Shown: piece by piece, positions 1 to 8,971 of the stretch
Position numbering within the stretch: the stretch's first letter is position 1
Layout of the letters: every line of letters begins with the position of its first letter
Assembly: GCA_964635065.1 (NCBI GenBank)
Contig: CAZWMK010000001.1
Span: 1 to 64,000 of the forward strand
DNA length: 64,000 nucleotides
Reading direction: 5' to 3'
Source of the DNA: CAZWMK01 sp964635065
GTDB lineage: Bacteria; Pseudomonadota; Alphaproteobacteria; Sphingomonadales; Sphingomonadaceae
Made by a program: the position numbers and the translations under genes
The notes under the pieces: model-generated
Seen by the model: the letters and a program-made list of their open reading frames with translations, nothing else
Told to the model about the DNA's origin: nothing
Databases searched by the model: none

Positions 1-2610
1 ACGCCGCAATCGCGCTTTTTCGATATGTTCGAACAATCAGGCAGTGGCTGGTTCTGGGCCACTGATGCCGATGGGCGGATGACGTATCTGTCAGAGTATC
101 TTGCCGATTTCTTCGGGCAGGATCGCAAGGATCTGCTGGCCCCCCCCTTCAGCCTGCTGTTCGCGCCCAACAATGCCGACACGGCCGTGCGCGAACGCCT
201 GCCGTTCATGCTGAACCGCCAGACCGACTTTGACCGGCTGAAGCTGAACTCGACCCACGCCAGCGCCCGTCGGAGCTGGGAAGTGTCCGGACGCGCAAAA
301 CGCGATAACGCGGGCAACTTCCTGGGCTTTATCGGCTTTGGCGTCGATGTAACCGAGCATCTGGCATCAGCAGAATCCGCGACCATGCTAGCCCGCTATG
401 ACACGCTGACCGGTCTGCCCAACCGCCTCAACATGTCGCATTATCTTGCCGCCAATATCGGACGCGGGCGCCCTGGCGCCGTGCTGATGCTCGACCTCGA
501 CCGCTTCAAGGCCGTCAATGATTCGCTTGGTCACCCGGCCGGCGATTCATTGCTGAAGCTGGTTGCGGGACGCCTGCTCAAGATCATTACTGACAAGAAC
601 AAGATCTTCCGTCTCGGCGGTGACGAGTTCCAGGTCATCCTGCCCGGTTGCACGCATCGCGAGCGGCTGGGGGAGATCGCGCACGACATCATCTCCAGCC
701 TGTCACAGCCCTATTCAATCGATGGCATACGCTGTGTCATCGGCGCTTCCGTCGGCATGGCGATCAGTCCCGATGACGGAGATGGCGGCGAAGACCTGAT
801 GCGCAAGGCCGATCTGGCGCTTTACGCCGCCAAAAGCGCGGGACGTGGCTGCTATCGCTATTTTTCGGACAGTCTGCTGGAAACCGCGGAAAACCGACGT
901 CAGCTGGAAGAGGATTTGCGCGACGCCCTGGCGCGGGGCGAACTTGAATTACATTACCAGCCGCAGGTCAGCACCGGGAACAATAATGTTACGGGCGTCG
1001 AGGCACTGATCCGCTGGAACCATCCGAAACACGGCCCGGTTTCGCCCGGCATATTCATCCCGATCGCAGAAGAAGCCAATCTGATCGATGCGATGGGTGA
1101 ATGGATCATCCGCAAGGCCTGCCAGGATGCCGCGCGCTGGCCGGGTGACATCAAGGTGGCGGTAAACGTCTCTCCCATCCAGTTCGCAAATGCCGGATTG
1201 ACCAAGATCGTGGCGTCGGCGCTGGCCAGTTCGGGCCTCTTGCCCGGACGTCTGGAACTCGAACTGACCGAAGGCGTATTCCTGTCGGAATCCGTCCAGA
1301 CCGATACGATGTTCGCCAATCTCAAGGCGCTGGGCGTGCGGTTGGCGCTGGATGATTTCGGGACCGGCTACTCTTCACTGGGCTATCTCAAGACTGCGCC
1401 CTTCGACAAGATCAAGATCGACCAGAGTTTCGTCCGCGGCGCCACCCGCCCCGGCAGCCGCAATGGCGCCATCATTGCGGCCATCGTGGCCCTTGCCGGC
1501 GCACTGGACATGGAAACAACCGCCGAAGGCATCGAAACCTTCGACCAGCTGGAACTGATGCGCGATCTTGGGGTCAGCCACGTGCAGGGCTATGTCTATT
1601 CAAAACCCATCGACAACGCGACACTGAACCAGATGCTGGGGGATGGCACATGGGCGATCACGCCCGCAGGTCCGGCGCGGCATCGCAGCACGCGACGGTC
1701 CATGTATCGCAAGGCCGCCATCATCCTGAGCGGCTATTGCTATCCCGTCCTGGTGCGCAACCTGTCCGAAAGCGGTGCCTTCATCGAAGGGCAGATCGAC
1801 GTGCCGGTCGGTACGCAGTTGATTCTCGACCTCGGTGAAGGACAACTGGAAGTCGCCAGTGTGCGCCGTGCGGGCGATCGCGGCTGTGGCATCGCTTTTG
1901 CGCGTCCGCTGATCGATGACGGCGCTGGTGGTCTGACCATAAGCCAGCGCGTGGCCCCTTATCTCATCGCCAAATATGGCCTGATAGGGGCAGCCCAGAC
2001 GGAAAAGCCGCGGCCATGGCACAGCCTGGGCATGGACAATGTCGACATGCTGGCTACACAGCTGGGGCTGATGCTGCCGGAACTGGAAACCGGTCAGAGC
2101 ATGGCGGGCGCCGATGGCATGGCCCACATGCGGGTGCGGTCGCTCTTTGCGGCCAGCAGTCCGTTACAGGACATGGCGTTAGTCAATAATGGCATGAGCA
2201 ACAATAACGCCATGCAACTCAGCCCCGAGGAATGGGAGCGGCTCAAGAGGGCTGTGATCGACAGCCCGAATCCCCAGCTCAAGAATATCATCGCGCTTGT
2301 TGTGCTGGCCGGCGTACGGTTTCAGGAACTGCTCACAGCGACGTGGGACGATATTTCGCTGGAGAAATCTGTCTGGACCATTCCGGCTTCGCGGTCGGGC
2401 GACCCGCGCGAGATCCATCTGCCCGAAGCGGCGGTCGCCGTTCTCGCAGCGCTGCCGCGCGCGCCAAGCTGCAATTATGTCATCATTAACCCGCGGACCA
2501 AGAAACCATATAATTCCATTTATGGCGGCTGGGATTCAGCCCGCAAAAAAGCCGGTCTCGACAATCTCAGCATCCATGACCTGCGCAAGAATCTGAAGCT
2601 GACTTGGTGA
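1..2610 (+). CDS. PAS-GGDEF-EAL-PilZ cyclic-di-GMP protein with integrase-like C-terminus (5' end outside window)
   Basis: Probable cyclic-di-GMP signalling enzyme. The frame is open to the left edge, so the true start is probably upstream; the first visible Met is at 25 (861 residues from there). From that Met: PAS-like region about 1-115; GGDEF domain with GGDEF at 198-202 but no clear RxxD inhibitory site; EAL domain about 293-545 with EAL, NVSPIQF, ELTEG, DDFGTGYSS, KIDQSF, AEGIET and QGY, so phosphodiesterase residues look complete; PilZ domain about 555-650 (RRSMYRK and NLSESGAF). The last ~120 residues resemble the first half of a tyrosine-recombinase catalytic domain (GVRFQELL, then IHDLRK) but stop before the region holding the nucleophilic Tyr. 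Domain calls for GGDEF, EAL and PilZ are firm; the tail is an inference from motifs. Confidence 0.9.
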   Translation, partial: TPQSRFFDMFEQSGSGWFWATDADGRMTYLSEYLADFFGQDRKDLLAPPFSLLFAPNNADTAVRERLPFMLNRQTDFDRLKLNSTHASARRSWEVSGRAKRDNAGNFLGFIGFGVDVTEHLASAESATMLARYDTLTGLPNRLNMSHYLAANIGRGRPGAVLMLDLDRFKAVNDSLGHPAGDSLLKLVAGRLLKIITDKNKIFRLGGDEFQVILPGCTHRERLGEIAHDIISSLSQPYSIDGIRCVIGASVGMAISPDDGDGGEDLMRKADLALYAAKSAGRGCYRYFSDSLLETAENRRQLEEDLRDALARGELELHYQPQVSTGNNNVTGVEALIRWNHPKHGPVSPGIFIPIAEEANLIDAMGEWIIRKACQDAARWPGDIKVAVNVSPIQFANAGLTKIVASALASSGLLPGRLELELTEGVFLSESVQTDTMFANLKALGVRLALDDFGTGYSSLGYLKTAPFDKIKIDQSFVRGATRPGSRNGAIIAAIVALAGALDMETTAEGIETFDQLELMRDLGVSHVQGYVYSKPIDNATLNQMLGDGTWAITPAGPARHRSTRRSMYRKAAIILSGYCYPVLVRNLSESGAFIEGQIDVPVGTQLILDLGEGQLEVASVRRAGDRGCGIAFARPLIDDGAGGLTISQRVAPYLIAKYGLIGAAQTEKPRPWHSLGMDNVDMLATQLGLMLPELETGQSMAGADGMAHMRVRSLFAASSPLQDMALVNNGMSNNNAMQLSPEEWERLKRAVIDSPNPQLKNIIALVVLAGVRFQELLTATWDDISLEKSVWTIPASRSGDPREIHLPEAAVAVLAALPRAPSCNYVIINPRTKKPYNSIYGGWDSARKKAGLDNLSIHDLRKNLKLTW

Positions 2611-2775
2611 ACAGCATGCGGGCATGAGGAAACGCCGCGTACTCCATCATGCCCGCACAGCCTGCCAGACAGGGAAACCGGCCTTTTGTTGCGGCATCGT
2701 GGCCGATGCGGCTGGGATCATCGACGCGATGCAGCGTGGCGACGGACAGCGCTTGCCGGGGGATCGTGGGTGCGA

Positions 2776-3186
2776 TCAGGTCGAGGGGCGCGCGGCAGCT
2801 TCGATCAGATAGACATTGCGGACATCGGCATGGCCAATCCGAACGGCAGCCTGTTTCACCGTCGCCGCCAGCGCCGGCATATCGAGCGGACGGGCGGGAT
2901 CGACGTGCAGGCGTGCATGATCGACAAGCGCTACCGTCCAGCCGTCGATCAAGCGGGGGCGCAAGTGATCGAGACGCTGGCGGGCACTGCTGTCCGCCGC
3001 CTCGATCACCACACGCACCGCCAGCAAGCCCGCGCTTCCCTGTTCGGCATAAACAGGCACGATCAGCGGCTCGAACTTGAGATAGGTCGGCGAAGACGCC
3101 ACAGGCTCGGCGCGCACCACGGCGAAACCCAGTGCGGCAACCGCCGAAAGACCAGCCAGATGCTGCAAATGCTTCAGCATTTTCAT
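2776..3186 (-). CDS. Small exported or membrane-anchored protein, weakly FliL-like
   Basis: 136 residues. An N-terminal hydrophobic segment (about 10-25) looks like a signal peptide or anchor. The remainder (YLKFEPLIVPVY, then alternating hydrophobic residues, LRPRLIDGW and a C-terminal VRNVYLIEA strand) faintly resembles the periplasmic part of FliL, but no flagellar genes are nearby and I do not assign that function. A second in-frame Met lies two codons downstream. It is divergent from the DUF3297 gene, with an inverted repeat in the shared upstream region. Confidence 0.7.
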   Translation of the reverse strand: MKMLKHLQHLAGLSAVAALGFAVVRAEPVASSPTYLKFEPLIVPVYAEQGSAGLLAVRVVIEAADSSARQRLDHLRPRLIDGWTVALVDHARLHVDPARPLDMPALAATVKQAAVRIGHADVRNVYLIEAAARPST

Positions 3187-3219
3187 GCCCTGTCTCTTAT
3201 CAGCATGAAGTAAGGCCAG

Positions 3220-3240
3220 CGTTAAGATGCATGATTAACG
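3220..3240. promoter_or_regulatory. Inverted repeat CGTTAA-N9-TTAACG, possible operator
   Basis: Six-base perfect arms separated by nine bases, in the region between the divergent small exported gene (start 3186) and the DUF3297 gene (start 3349). TTAA halves recall CtrA sites, but CtrA normally uses a 7-base spacing in direct orientation, so this is only a possible operator. Confidence 0.25.
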
Positions 3241-3348
3241 CCGACAAGATACCGATGTTGGCGCGGCCATGGGCGGACGGGCTTCCACCGCAGGCGTTCA
3301 GCCTTTATAGCGACGCCATCATCAGTCAAAAAAACGAACGAGACCGCC

Positions 3349-3609
3349 ATGACCACCGAAAGCATGCCCGACCGCCTGTCGATCAATCCCGACAGCCCGC
3401 ACTATGATGCCGATCTGCTCGCCAGGGGCGTCGGCATCCGGTTCAACGGCGTCGAAAAAACAAATGTCGAGGAATATTGCATTTCGGAAGGCTGGATTCG
3501 CGTCGCGGCCGGCAAAAGCCGTGACCGTTTCGGCAATGCCATGACGATCAAGCTGAAAGGCGTCGTTGAGGCTTTTCTCGAAAATGCCGAAACCGACGAA
3601 AGTGCCTGA
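3349..3609 (+). CDS. DUF3297 family protein
   Basis: 86 residues; recognised from the family pattern MPDRLSINPDSPHY near the N-terminus, GVGIRFNG and the basic KSRDRFGNAMTIKLKG segment. Small soluble protein of unknown function, conserved in alphaproteobacteria; no signal peptide or membrane segment. It converges on dgkA, whose stop lies 1 bp beyond this gene's stop. The length is typical of the family. Confidence 0.88.
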   Translation: MTTESMPDRLSINPDSPHYDADLLARGVGIRFNGVEKTNVEEYCISEGWIRVAAGKSRDRFGNAMTIKLKGVVEAFLENAETDESA

Positions 3610-3610
3610 T

Positions 3611-3961
3611 CTATAGGGAATCGCCAAGCATGGCGGCCGCGATTGCCACGGCCGCCATGCTCAGAATCAGGACCGCGGCAGCCGCCATGTCTTTGACGAG
3701 CTTGATCTCCGGATGCCGGTCGGGGTGAAGATGGTCGATGAACCGTTCGAGCGCGCTGTTCAAAAGCTCGAACGCCAGCACCAGCGCTGTCACCAGCGCA
3801 ATCAGTCCCCACCAGACCGCACCGGGTCTGAGCCACAGCAAAAGCGCCAGCGCAAAAATCGCCGCCAGGCAATGCGTGCGAAAACTGCGTTCCGTCAGGA
3901 AACAGGCCTTCAGTCCCGCTAGTGCAAAACCAAGACGTTGATAAAAAGGGCGATTTTTAAT
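3611..3961 (-). CDS. dgkA: Diacylglycerol kinase DgkA, probable ATT start
   Basis: Integral membrane diacylglycerol kinase, phosphorylating diacylglycerol to phosphatidic acid. The hallmark ELLNSALERFIDHL and KDMAAAAVLI are present, with three hydrophobic segments. The nearest ordinary start (TTG at 3841) would leave 76 residues and remove the first amphipathic and membrane helices. Reading further up the same frame restores a typical N-terminus, KNRPFYQRLGFALAGLKA, giving 116 residues, close to the family's ~120. No ATG, GTG or TTG occurs in frame above this, but ATT at 3961-3959 follows GGAGG with 6-nt spacing, so I start there. It lies 25 bp downstream of the PAP2 phosphatase gene, whose enzyme class catalyses the opposite step. 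Confidence 0.85.
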   Translation of the reverse strand: MKNRPFYQRLGFALAGLKACFLTERSFRTHCLAAIFALALLLWLRPGAVWWGLIALVTALVLAFELLNSALERFIDHLHPDRHPEIKLVKDMAAAAVLILSMAAVAIAAAMLGDSL

Positions 3962-3986
3962 GGTCGTCCTCCCGCGCTTCCGCCGG

Positions 3987-4532
3987 TCAGAAACGGACGG
4001 TCGAGGCGAAGCCCGCGCCGTGGCTATCGGCCCATGGCGTCAGCGTGACGCGGTCATCGAACGGGTGTGTGATCAGCATGCCGCTGGCTTCGCCAATCGC
4101 CGCACCTGCCAGAACGTCGTACCAGTGGTGCTTCTTCGCCTCGACGCGGGCAAGGCCAACAAAGGCCGCCACGACTGTCGCCGGTAGTCCGACCTGCCAG
4201 CCATAGCGACGATGCATCGTCGCTGCCGCCGAAAAGGAAAAGGCGGTGTGCGCCGACGGGAAGCTGTCGTTGCCGCTGCGGTCAGGACGCTGTTCGTGGA
4301 TCAGCTCCTTCATACCGAACGCAATGCCGCTCCCCACGGCGATGCTACCGCCCGCCTGCAACAGCCCGTCGCCGTCATTGCCGACGACCGGCCCGCCAAT
4401 CGCAGCAAGGCCGAGGACCCCCGCCCCGATGTCGCTGGCGCGGCCCCAGCCCTTGGTGCCGGCTGCAACAGGCCCTGTGACCAGAGTCGCGGCAAGCGCG
4501 GCAGCGCAGCTGATCGTCTTGAATGTCATCAT
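3987..4532 (-). CDS. PAP2-family phosphatase, exported
   Basis: 181 residues with a signal peptide (about 1-24, ending near AAG). The three PAP2 acid-phosphatase motifs are present: KELIHEQRP, PSAH and an R...H...D block (LARVEAKKHHWYD). Such enzymes dephosphorylate phosphatidic acid, lipid pyrophosphates or other phosphomonoesters in the periplasm; the substrate cannot be told here. AGAGG precedes the ATG at about 7 nt; a second Met follows immediately. It sits 19 bp after gyrB and before dgkA, so may be the third gene of a recF-gyrB-PAP2-dgkA transcript. Confidence 0.85.
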   Translation of the reverse strand: MMTFKTISCAAALAATLVTGPVAAGTKGWGRASDIGAGVLGLAAIGGPVVGNDGDGLLQAGGSIAVGSGIAFGMKELIHEQRPDRSGNDSFPSAHTAFSFSAAATMHRRYGWQVGLPATVVAAFVGLARVEAKKHHWYDVLAGAAIGEASGMLITHPFDDRVTLTPWADSHGAGFASTVRF

Positions 4533-4551
4533 GCAATCCTCTGATCAGGCG

Positions 4552-7005
4552 TCAGACGTCGAGGTTGGCAACGGTCAGGGCATTGTCCTGAATGAATTCG
4601 CGCCGCGGTTCGACGACATCGCCCATCAGCTTGGTAAAGATTTCATCGGCCTGATCTGCCTGGGCGATTTCCACCCTGAGCATGGTGCGCACCGCCGGAT
4701 CAAGCGTGGTTTCCCACAGCTGTTCCGCGTTCATTTCACCAAGGCCCTTGTAACGCTGGATCGCCAGCCCCTTGCGGCCCGTTTCGAACACGGTTTCAAG
4801 CAGGTCAGACGGGCGGGCCAGCAACTGCGTGCCAAGCCTGATCGGCTGGGCATAGGTTGCGGCTTCTTCAGCCATCAATGCGTGCAACTTGCGCGATTCG
4901 GTCGAACCGATCAGCGCACGATCGACGACATGATGGTCTGTCACGCCCATCAGCGTCTGCATCAGATGATAACCGCCATCGGCGCTGGCTTCGCCCTGCC
5001 AGCCGCCACGGCCGGTCTGATTCAGCCACTGCGCCGCCTGTTGGGCGGCCGCCGCCAGCTTGGCCGGATCGCTCAGGAGATCGGGATTGAGACCGCCCGA
5101 GATCGCCAGCCCTTCGATCACGCGCATATCATAACGGCGCGGCATATAGGCCATGAGCGTGCGCATCCGCCGCGCATGATCGACGAGCGCCTTCAGGCCT
5201 TCGCCCGTGCGCGGCCCGGTCGCGGTTTCCACCGTGACATCGGCAAGACCGGTGTCGATGAGATAATTATCGAGCGCCGCCTGATCCTTGAGATAGACCT
5301 CAGAGCGGCCGCGCGAGACCTTATAGAGCGGTGGCTGGGCGATGTAGAGATGACCGGCGCGGATGATTTCCGGCATCTGACGATAGAAGAAGGTGAGCAG
5401 GAGCGTGCGGATATGCGCACCGTCGACGTCTGCGTCGGTCATGATCACAATCTTGTGATAGCGCAGTTTTTCAAGGTTGAAATCGTCGCGAATGCCGGTA
5501 CCGAGCGCCTGGATGATCGTGCCGATTTCCTTCGACCCGAGCATGCGGTCGAGCCGGGCGCGCTCGACGTTCAGGATCTTGCCCTTCAAGGGCAGGATCG
5601 CCTGATTGTGGCGATTACGCCCCTGCTTGGCCGAGCCACCGGCCGAATCGCCTTCGACGAGATAGAGTTCGGATTTCGACGGATCTTTTTCCTGACAGTC
5701 GGCCAGCTTGCCCGGAAGCGAAGAGATGGTCAGCACATTCTTGCGGCTGGCCTCGCGCGCGCGCCGCGCCGCTTCGCGCGCGACGGCGGCCGACACGATC
5801 TTGTCGATCACCTGCTTTGCCGGGGCCGGGTTTTCTTCCAGCCATTCGGCCAGCTTGTCGGCCATCAGCGATTCCAGCGGCTGACGGACTTCGGATGAAA
5901 CCAGCTTGTCCTTGGTCTGGCTGGAAAATTTCGGATCGGGCAGCTTGACCGACACAATCGCAGTCAAGCCTTCGCGCATGTCTTCGCCAGTCGGCTGGAT
6001 CTTTTCCTTTTTCAGGATCCCCGAACTTTCGGCATAGTTGTTGAGCGTGCGCGTCAGGGCCGTGCGGAAGGCCGCCAGGTGGGTGCCACCATCCCGCTGC
6101 GGGATGTTGTTGGTAAAGCACAGCACCTGTTCGTAATAGCTGTCGTTCCATTCGAGCGCGACGTCGATGCCGATGCCGTTATGCTCGCCCGAAATGGCAA
6201 TGGGTGCGGAAAGAAGCGGCGTCTTGGTGCGGTCGAGATAGGAAACAAAGGCCGCGATGCCGCCTTCATAATAAAGCTCGACCGATTTCGGTTCGGCATG
6301 GCGCGCATCGGTCAGCAGCAGGCGGACGCCGGAATTGAGGAAGGCGAGTTCGCGGAAACGGTGTTCGAGCCGGTCGAAATCGAATTCGGTCACATTGCGG
6401 AACGTACCGCCGTCGCGGGCAACGCGCTCGACCGACGGCATGAAGGTGACAGCGGTGCCGCGCTTGTCGCTCTGCGGTCCGACCACAGCGAGCGGCGCTT
6501 CGGCTTCGCCATGACGAAAGCGCATGAAATGTTCGGCGCCGTCGCGCCATATGCGCAGTTCCAGCCATTCCGACAGCGCGTTCACCACCGAAACCCCGAC
6601 GCCGTGCAGGCCGCCCGAAACCTTGTAGGCGTTCGAATCCTCGGCGTTATCGAACTTGCCGCCCGCATGGAGCTGGGTCATGATGACCTCGGCCGCCGAC
6701 ACGCCTTCTTCGGGATGGATGCCGGTCGGGATACCGCGGCCATTGTCTTCGATGGTGCACGAACCGTCGGGGTTGAGCGTGATCAGCACACGGTCGCAAT
6801 AGCCGGCCAGCGCCTCGTCGATGGCATTGTCCGACACTTCGAAGACCATGTGGTGCAGACCCGACCCGTCGTCGGTGTCGCCGATATACATGCCCGGCCG
6901 CTTGCGAACCGCGTCGAGGCCTTTCAGAACCTTGATCGATTCCGCGCCATATGCCGCACTGCCTGCCGGGTTTTGCTCGTCGCTCAACGTGTTCTCTTTC
7001 CTCAT
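4552..7005 (-). CDS. gyrB: DNA gyrase subunit B
   Basis: 817 residues, close to the usual ~805. Subunit B carries the ATPase and TOPRIM domains of gyrase, which introduces negative supercoils with GyrA. Visible motifs: the GHKL ATPase (EVSDNAIDEALAG, DNGRGIP, GGLHGVGVSVVNALS), the TOPRIM region (LVEGDSAGGSAKQGRNR, DADVDGAHI) and the C-terminal QRYKGLGEMNAEQLWETT segment. It overlaps the end of recF by 4 bp (ATGA), suggesting translational coupling. Met-1 gives a short extension before the conserved YGAESIKVLKGLDAVRKRP start. Confidence 0.98.
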   Translation of the reverse strand: MRKENTLSDEQNPAGSAAYGAESIKVLKGLDAVRKRPGMYIGDTDDGSGLHHMVFEVSDNAIDEALAGYCDRVLITLNPDGSCTIEDNGRGIPTGIHPEEGVSAAEVIMTQLHAGGKFDNAEDSNAYKVSGGLHGVGVSVVNALSEWLELRIWRDGAEHFMRFRHGEAEAPLAVVGPQSDKRGTAVTFMPSVERVARDGGTFRNVTEFDFDRLEHRFRELAFLNSGVRLLLTDARHAEPKSVELYYEGGIAAFVSYLDRTKTPLLSAPIAISGEHNGIGIDVALEWNDSYYEQVLCFTNNIPQRDGGTHLAAFRTALTRTLNNYAESSGILKKEKIQPTGEDMREGLTAIVSVKLPDPKFSSQTKDKLVSSEVRQPLESLMADKLAEWLEENPAPAKQVIDKIVSAAVAREAARRAREASRKNVLTISSLPGKLADCQEKDPSKSELYLVEGDSAGGSAKQGRNRHNQAILPLKGKILNVERARLDRMLGSKEIGTIIQALGTGIRDDFNLEKLRYHKIVIMTDADVDGAHIRTLLLTFFYRQMPEIIRAGHLYIAQPPLYKVSRGRSEVYLKDQAALDNYLIDTGLADVTVETATGPRTGEGLKALVDHARRMRTLMAYMPRRYDMRVIEGLAISGGLNPDLLSDPAKLAAAAQQAAQWLNQTGRGGWQGEASADGGYHLMQTLMGVTDHHVVDRALIGSTESRKLHALMAEEAATYAQPIRLGTQLLARPSDLLETVFETGRKGLAIQRYKGLGEMNAEQLWETTLDPAVRTMLRVEIAQADQADEIFTKLMGDVVEPRREFIQDNALTVANLDV

Positions 7006-8102
7006 GCGATCCTAAGCTGGCCGCCTGCCACGTCTATATAGGTGACAGGCCCATGTGGCACGTCGAAAAGTGCACGGTCCGTCCCCGTCATCCAGACCTG
7101 CGCACCCAGTGCCGCCAGTTGCTGGAATAGCGCCCCGCGCCGTTGCGCGTCCAGATGCGCTGCGACTTCATCGAGCAGCAACAGCGGCTGACGCCCTGTC
7201 TTATCGGTCACCAGCGCGGCATGGGCAAGGACCAGCCCCAAAAGCAGCGCCTTTTGTTCGCCGGTCGAACAGCGTGCCGCCGGTTGCCCCTTGGCCTGAT
7301 GCGTGACAGCGAGATCGACCCTGTGCGGCCCTGTGGTGGTGCGCCCGGCGCTGGCGTCGATGCGGCGCCTTGCCCGTAGCATGTCCGCGATATCGCCGCT
7401 CTCGCCGGTCCAGCCATCAAGCGCCAGCGTGGCTTTGGGGAAGGGGCCATCGGGGGCCGCGGCCAGCGCTGCGGAAAGTGCTGCCACGGTGTCGTCACGT
7501 GCTGCGGCAAGGGCTGCGCCATGATCGGCCATCTGCCGCTCCAGCGCCGACAGCCACGCCGGATCGGGCGCGCCATCGCTGGACAGCAAGCGGTTGCGCG
7601 CGCGCATCGCCACCTCGTAACGCGCCGCATGATGACCGTGACCGGGATGAAGGGCGAGGGCGAAACGGTCGAGAAAGCGCCGGCGCCCGCTTGCCGCCTC
7701 GGTAAACAGCCGATCCATTGCCGGCGTCAGCCACAAAACCGACAGCCATTCCGCAAGCGAGGACGCCGCAGCCGACGCGCCATTGATCCTGAGCAGGCGA
7801 CGGTCGGGCGCCGTCGCGCGTGTGCCGGTGCCGATATCGATGGCCGGATCGTCCCCCACAGCGAGCGTCGCGGCGATGGCAAAGCCGCCCGGCCCAGCGC
7901 TGCGCGCCATGTCCGACAGCGCCACTCCACGCAGACCGCGCCCCGGCGACAACAGCGAAATGGCTTCCAGCAAATTGGTCTTGCCCGCGCCATTGTCGCC
8001 CGTCACGACGACAAGCCCCGGCGCTGCCGTCACCACGGCGGCGGCGTAGGAACGGAAATCGGTCAACGCCATACGCGCGACATGAACCGGACGAGGCTGC
8101 AT
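7002..8102 (-). CDS. recF: DNA replication and repair protein RecF
   Basis: 366 residues. RecF is an SMC-like ATPase acting with RecO and RecR to load RecA at gaps. Walker A is GDNGAGKTN near the N-terminus, the ABC signature region is STGEQKALLLGLVLAHA and Walker B is LLLLDEVAAHLDAQ. It is divergent from the TauE gene (64-bp gap) and overlaps gyrB by 4 bp. dnaN is nearby but separated from recF by two genes on the other strand, so the classical dnaA-dnaN-recF-gyrB block is broken up. Confidence 0.96.
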   Translation of the reverse strand: MQPRPVHVARMALTDFRSYAAAVVTAAPGLVVVTGDNGAGKTNLLEAISLLSPGRGLRGVALSDMARSAGPGGFAIAATLAVGDDPAIDIGTGTRATAPDRRLLRINGASAAASSLAEWLSVLWLTPAMDRLFTEAASGRRRFLDRFALALHPGHGHHAARYEVAMRARNRLLSSDGAPDPAWLSALERQMADHGAALAAARDDTVAALSAALAAAPDGPFPKATLALDGWTGESGDIADMLRARRRIDASAGRTTTGPHRVDLAVTHQAKGQPAARCSTGEQKALLLGLVLAHAALVTDKTGRQPLLLLDEVAAHLDAQRRGALFQQLAALGAQVWMTGTDRALFDVPHGPVTYIDVAGGQLRIA

Positions 8103-8165
8103 CGCGTCTGTCCTAGCCGTTCGGCGCGGCGGCTGCTAGGCCGGTCGGACGACAGGGGAAAAGAC

Positions 8166-8921
8166 ATGGCGCTGGCGCCTGAAACCTATGCGCTGCTGAC
8201 AGCCATTGCCGCACTGGCCGGATTCATCGATGCCATCGCCGGTGGCGGTGGTTTGCTGACCGTCCCCGCCATGCTGTCAGCCGGGATTCCGCCGCTCAAC
8301 GTGCTGGCCACCAACAAGCTGCAATCGGTGTTCGGCGCGGTCGTCGCGACATGGAATTATGCACAAAAAGGCCTGATCGACGCGCCGCGCCTGCCAATGA
8401 CGGTCGCCATCGTCTTTGCCGGTTCGCTCCTGGGGGCATGGCTGGTGCAAATGATCACAAGCGACGTGCTGGCCATTCTCGTGCCGCTGCTGCTGATGCT
8501 GGTGGCCGCCTATGTGCTGCTGTCACCCCGCATGCACGACGAGGACGCCCATCAGCGCATCACGCCCGGTGCTTATATGCCGGTTGCCGGCAGCATCGGG
8601 TTTTACGATGGCTTTTTCGGCCCGGGCACGGGGTCCTTTTTCACGACCAGCCTTGTCGCCTTGCGCGGCATGGGCCTGACGCGCGCGGCGGCCCATACCA
8701 AGCTTTTGAACTGCACCAGTAATTTTGCCGGCATGATCATGCTGGCCATGGGCGGCCATACCGTGTGGCTTCTCGGCCTGACGATGGCTTTGGGCGCCAT
8801 GGGCGGCGCCTGGCTTGGGACACATACCGCGCTTCGCTTTGGCGCGCGGGTCATCAGGCCACTTCTGATCGTCACATCACTGACGCTGACAGGGCGCCTG
8901 CTCTATCAGGCACTGACCTGA
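8166..8921 (+). CDS. TauE/SafE family membrane exporter
   Basis: 251 residues and strongly hydrophobic, with about seven to eight membrane segments in two repeat halves. The family signatures GFIDAIAGGGGLLTVPAML and GFYDGFFGPGTGSFF mark the two repeats. The family exports sulfite or sulfonates or takes part in anion transport; the substrate is not shown by the context. The frame stays open further upstream over recF, but ATG 8166 is the natural start at the first hydrophobic segment. Confidence 0.9.
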   Translation: MALAPETYALLTAIAALAGFIDAIAGGGGLLTVPAMLSAGIPPLNVLATNKLQSVFGAVVATWNYAQKGLIDAPRLPMTVAIVFAGSLLGAWLVQMITSDVLAILVPLLLMLVAAYVLLSPRMHDEDAHQRITPGAYMPVAGSIGFYDGFFGPGTGSFFTTSLVALRGMGLTRAAAHTKLLNCTSNFAGMIMLAMGGHTVWLLGLTMALGAMGGAWLGTHTALRFGARVIRPLLIVTSLTLTGRLLYQALT

Positions 8922-8971
8922 CCTGATGTTCATGCTAGCATGATAATAACCGCCTGTTCCTGAAAGGACGC

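Noticed and set aside
4246..7041. Long open frames antisense to gyrB (550 and 320 codons)
   Set aside because: Composition (His, Arg, Asp-rich, no domain motifs) is that of an antisense shadow of a strongly conserved gene.
8926..8945. Perfect palindrome CATGCTAGCATG between TauE and the next gene
   Set aside because: Short, without spacing or context of a known operator or terminator; could be chance.
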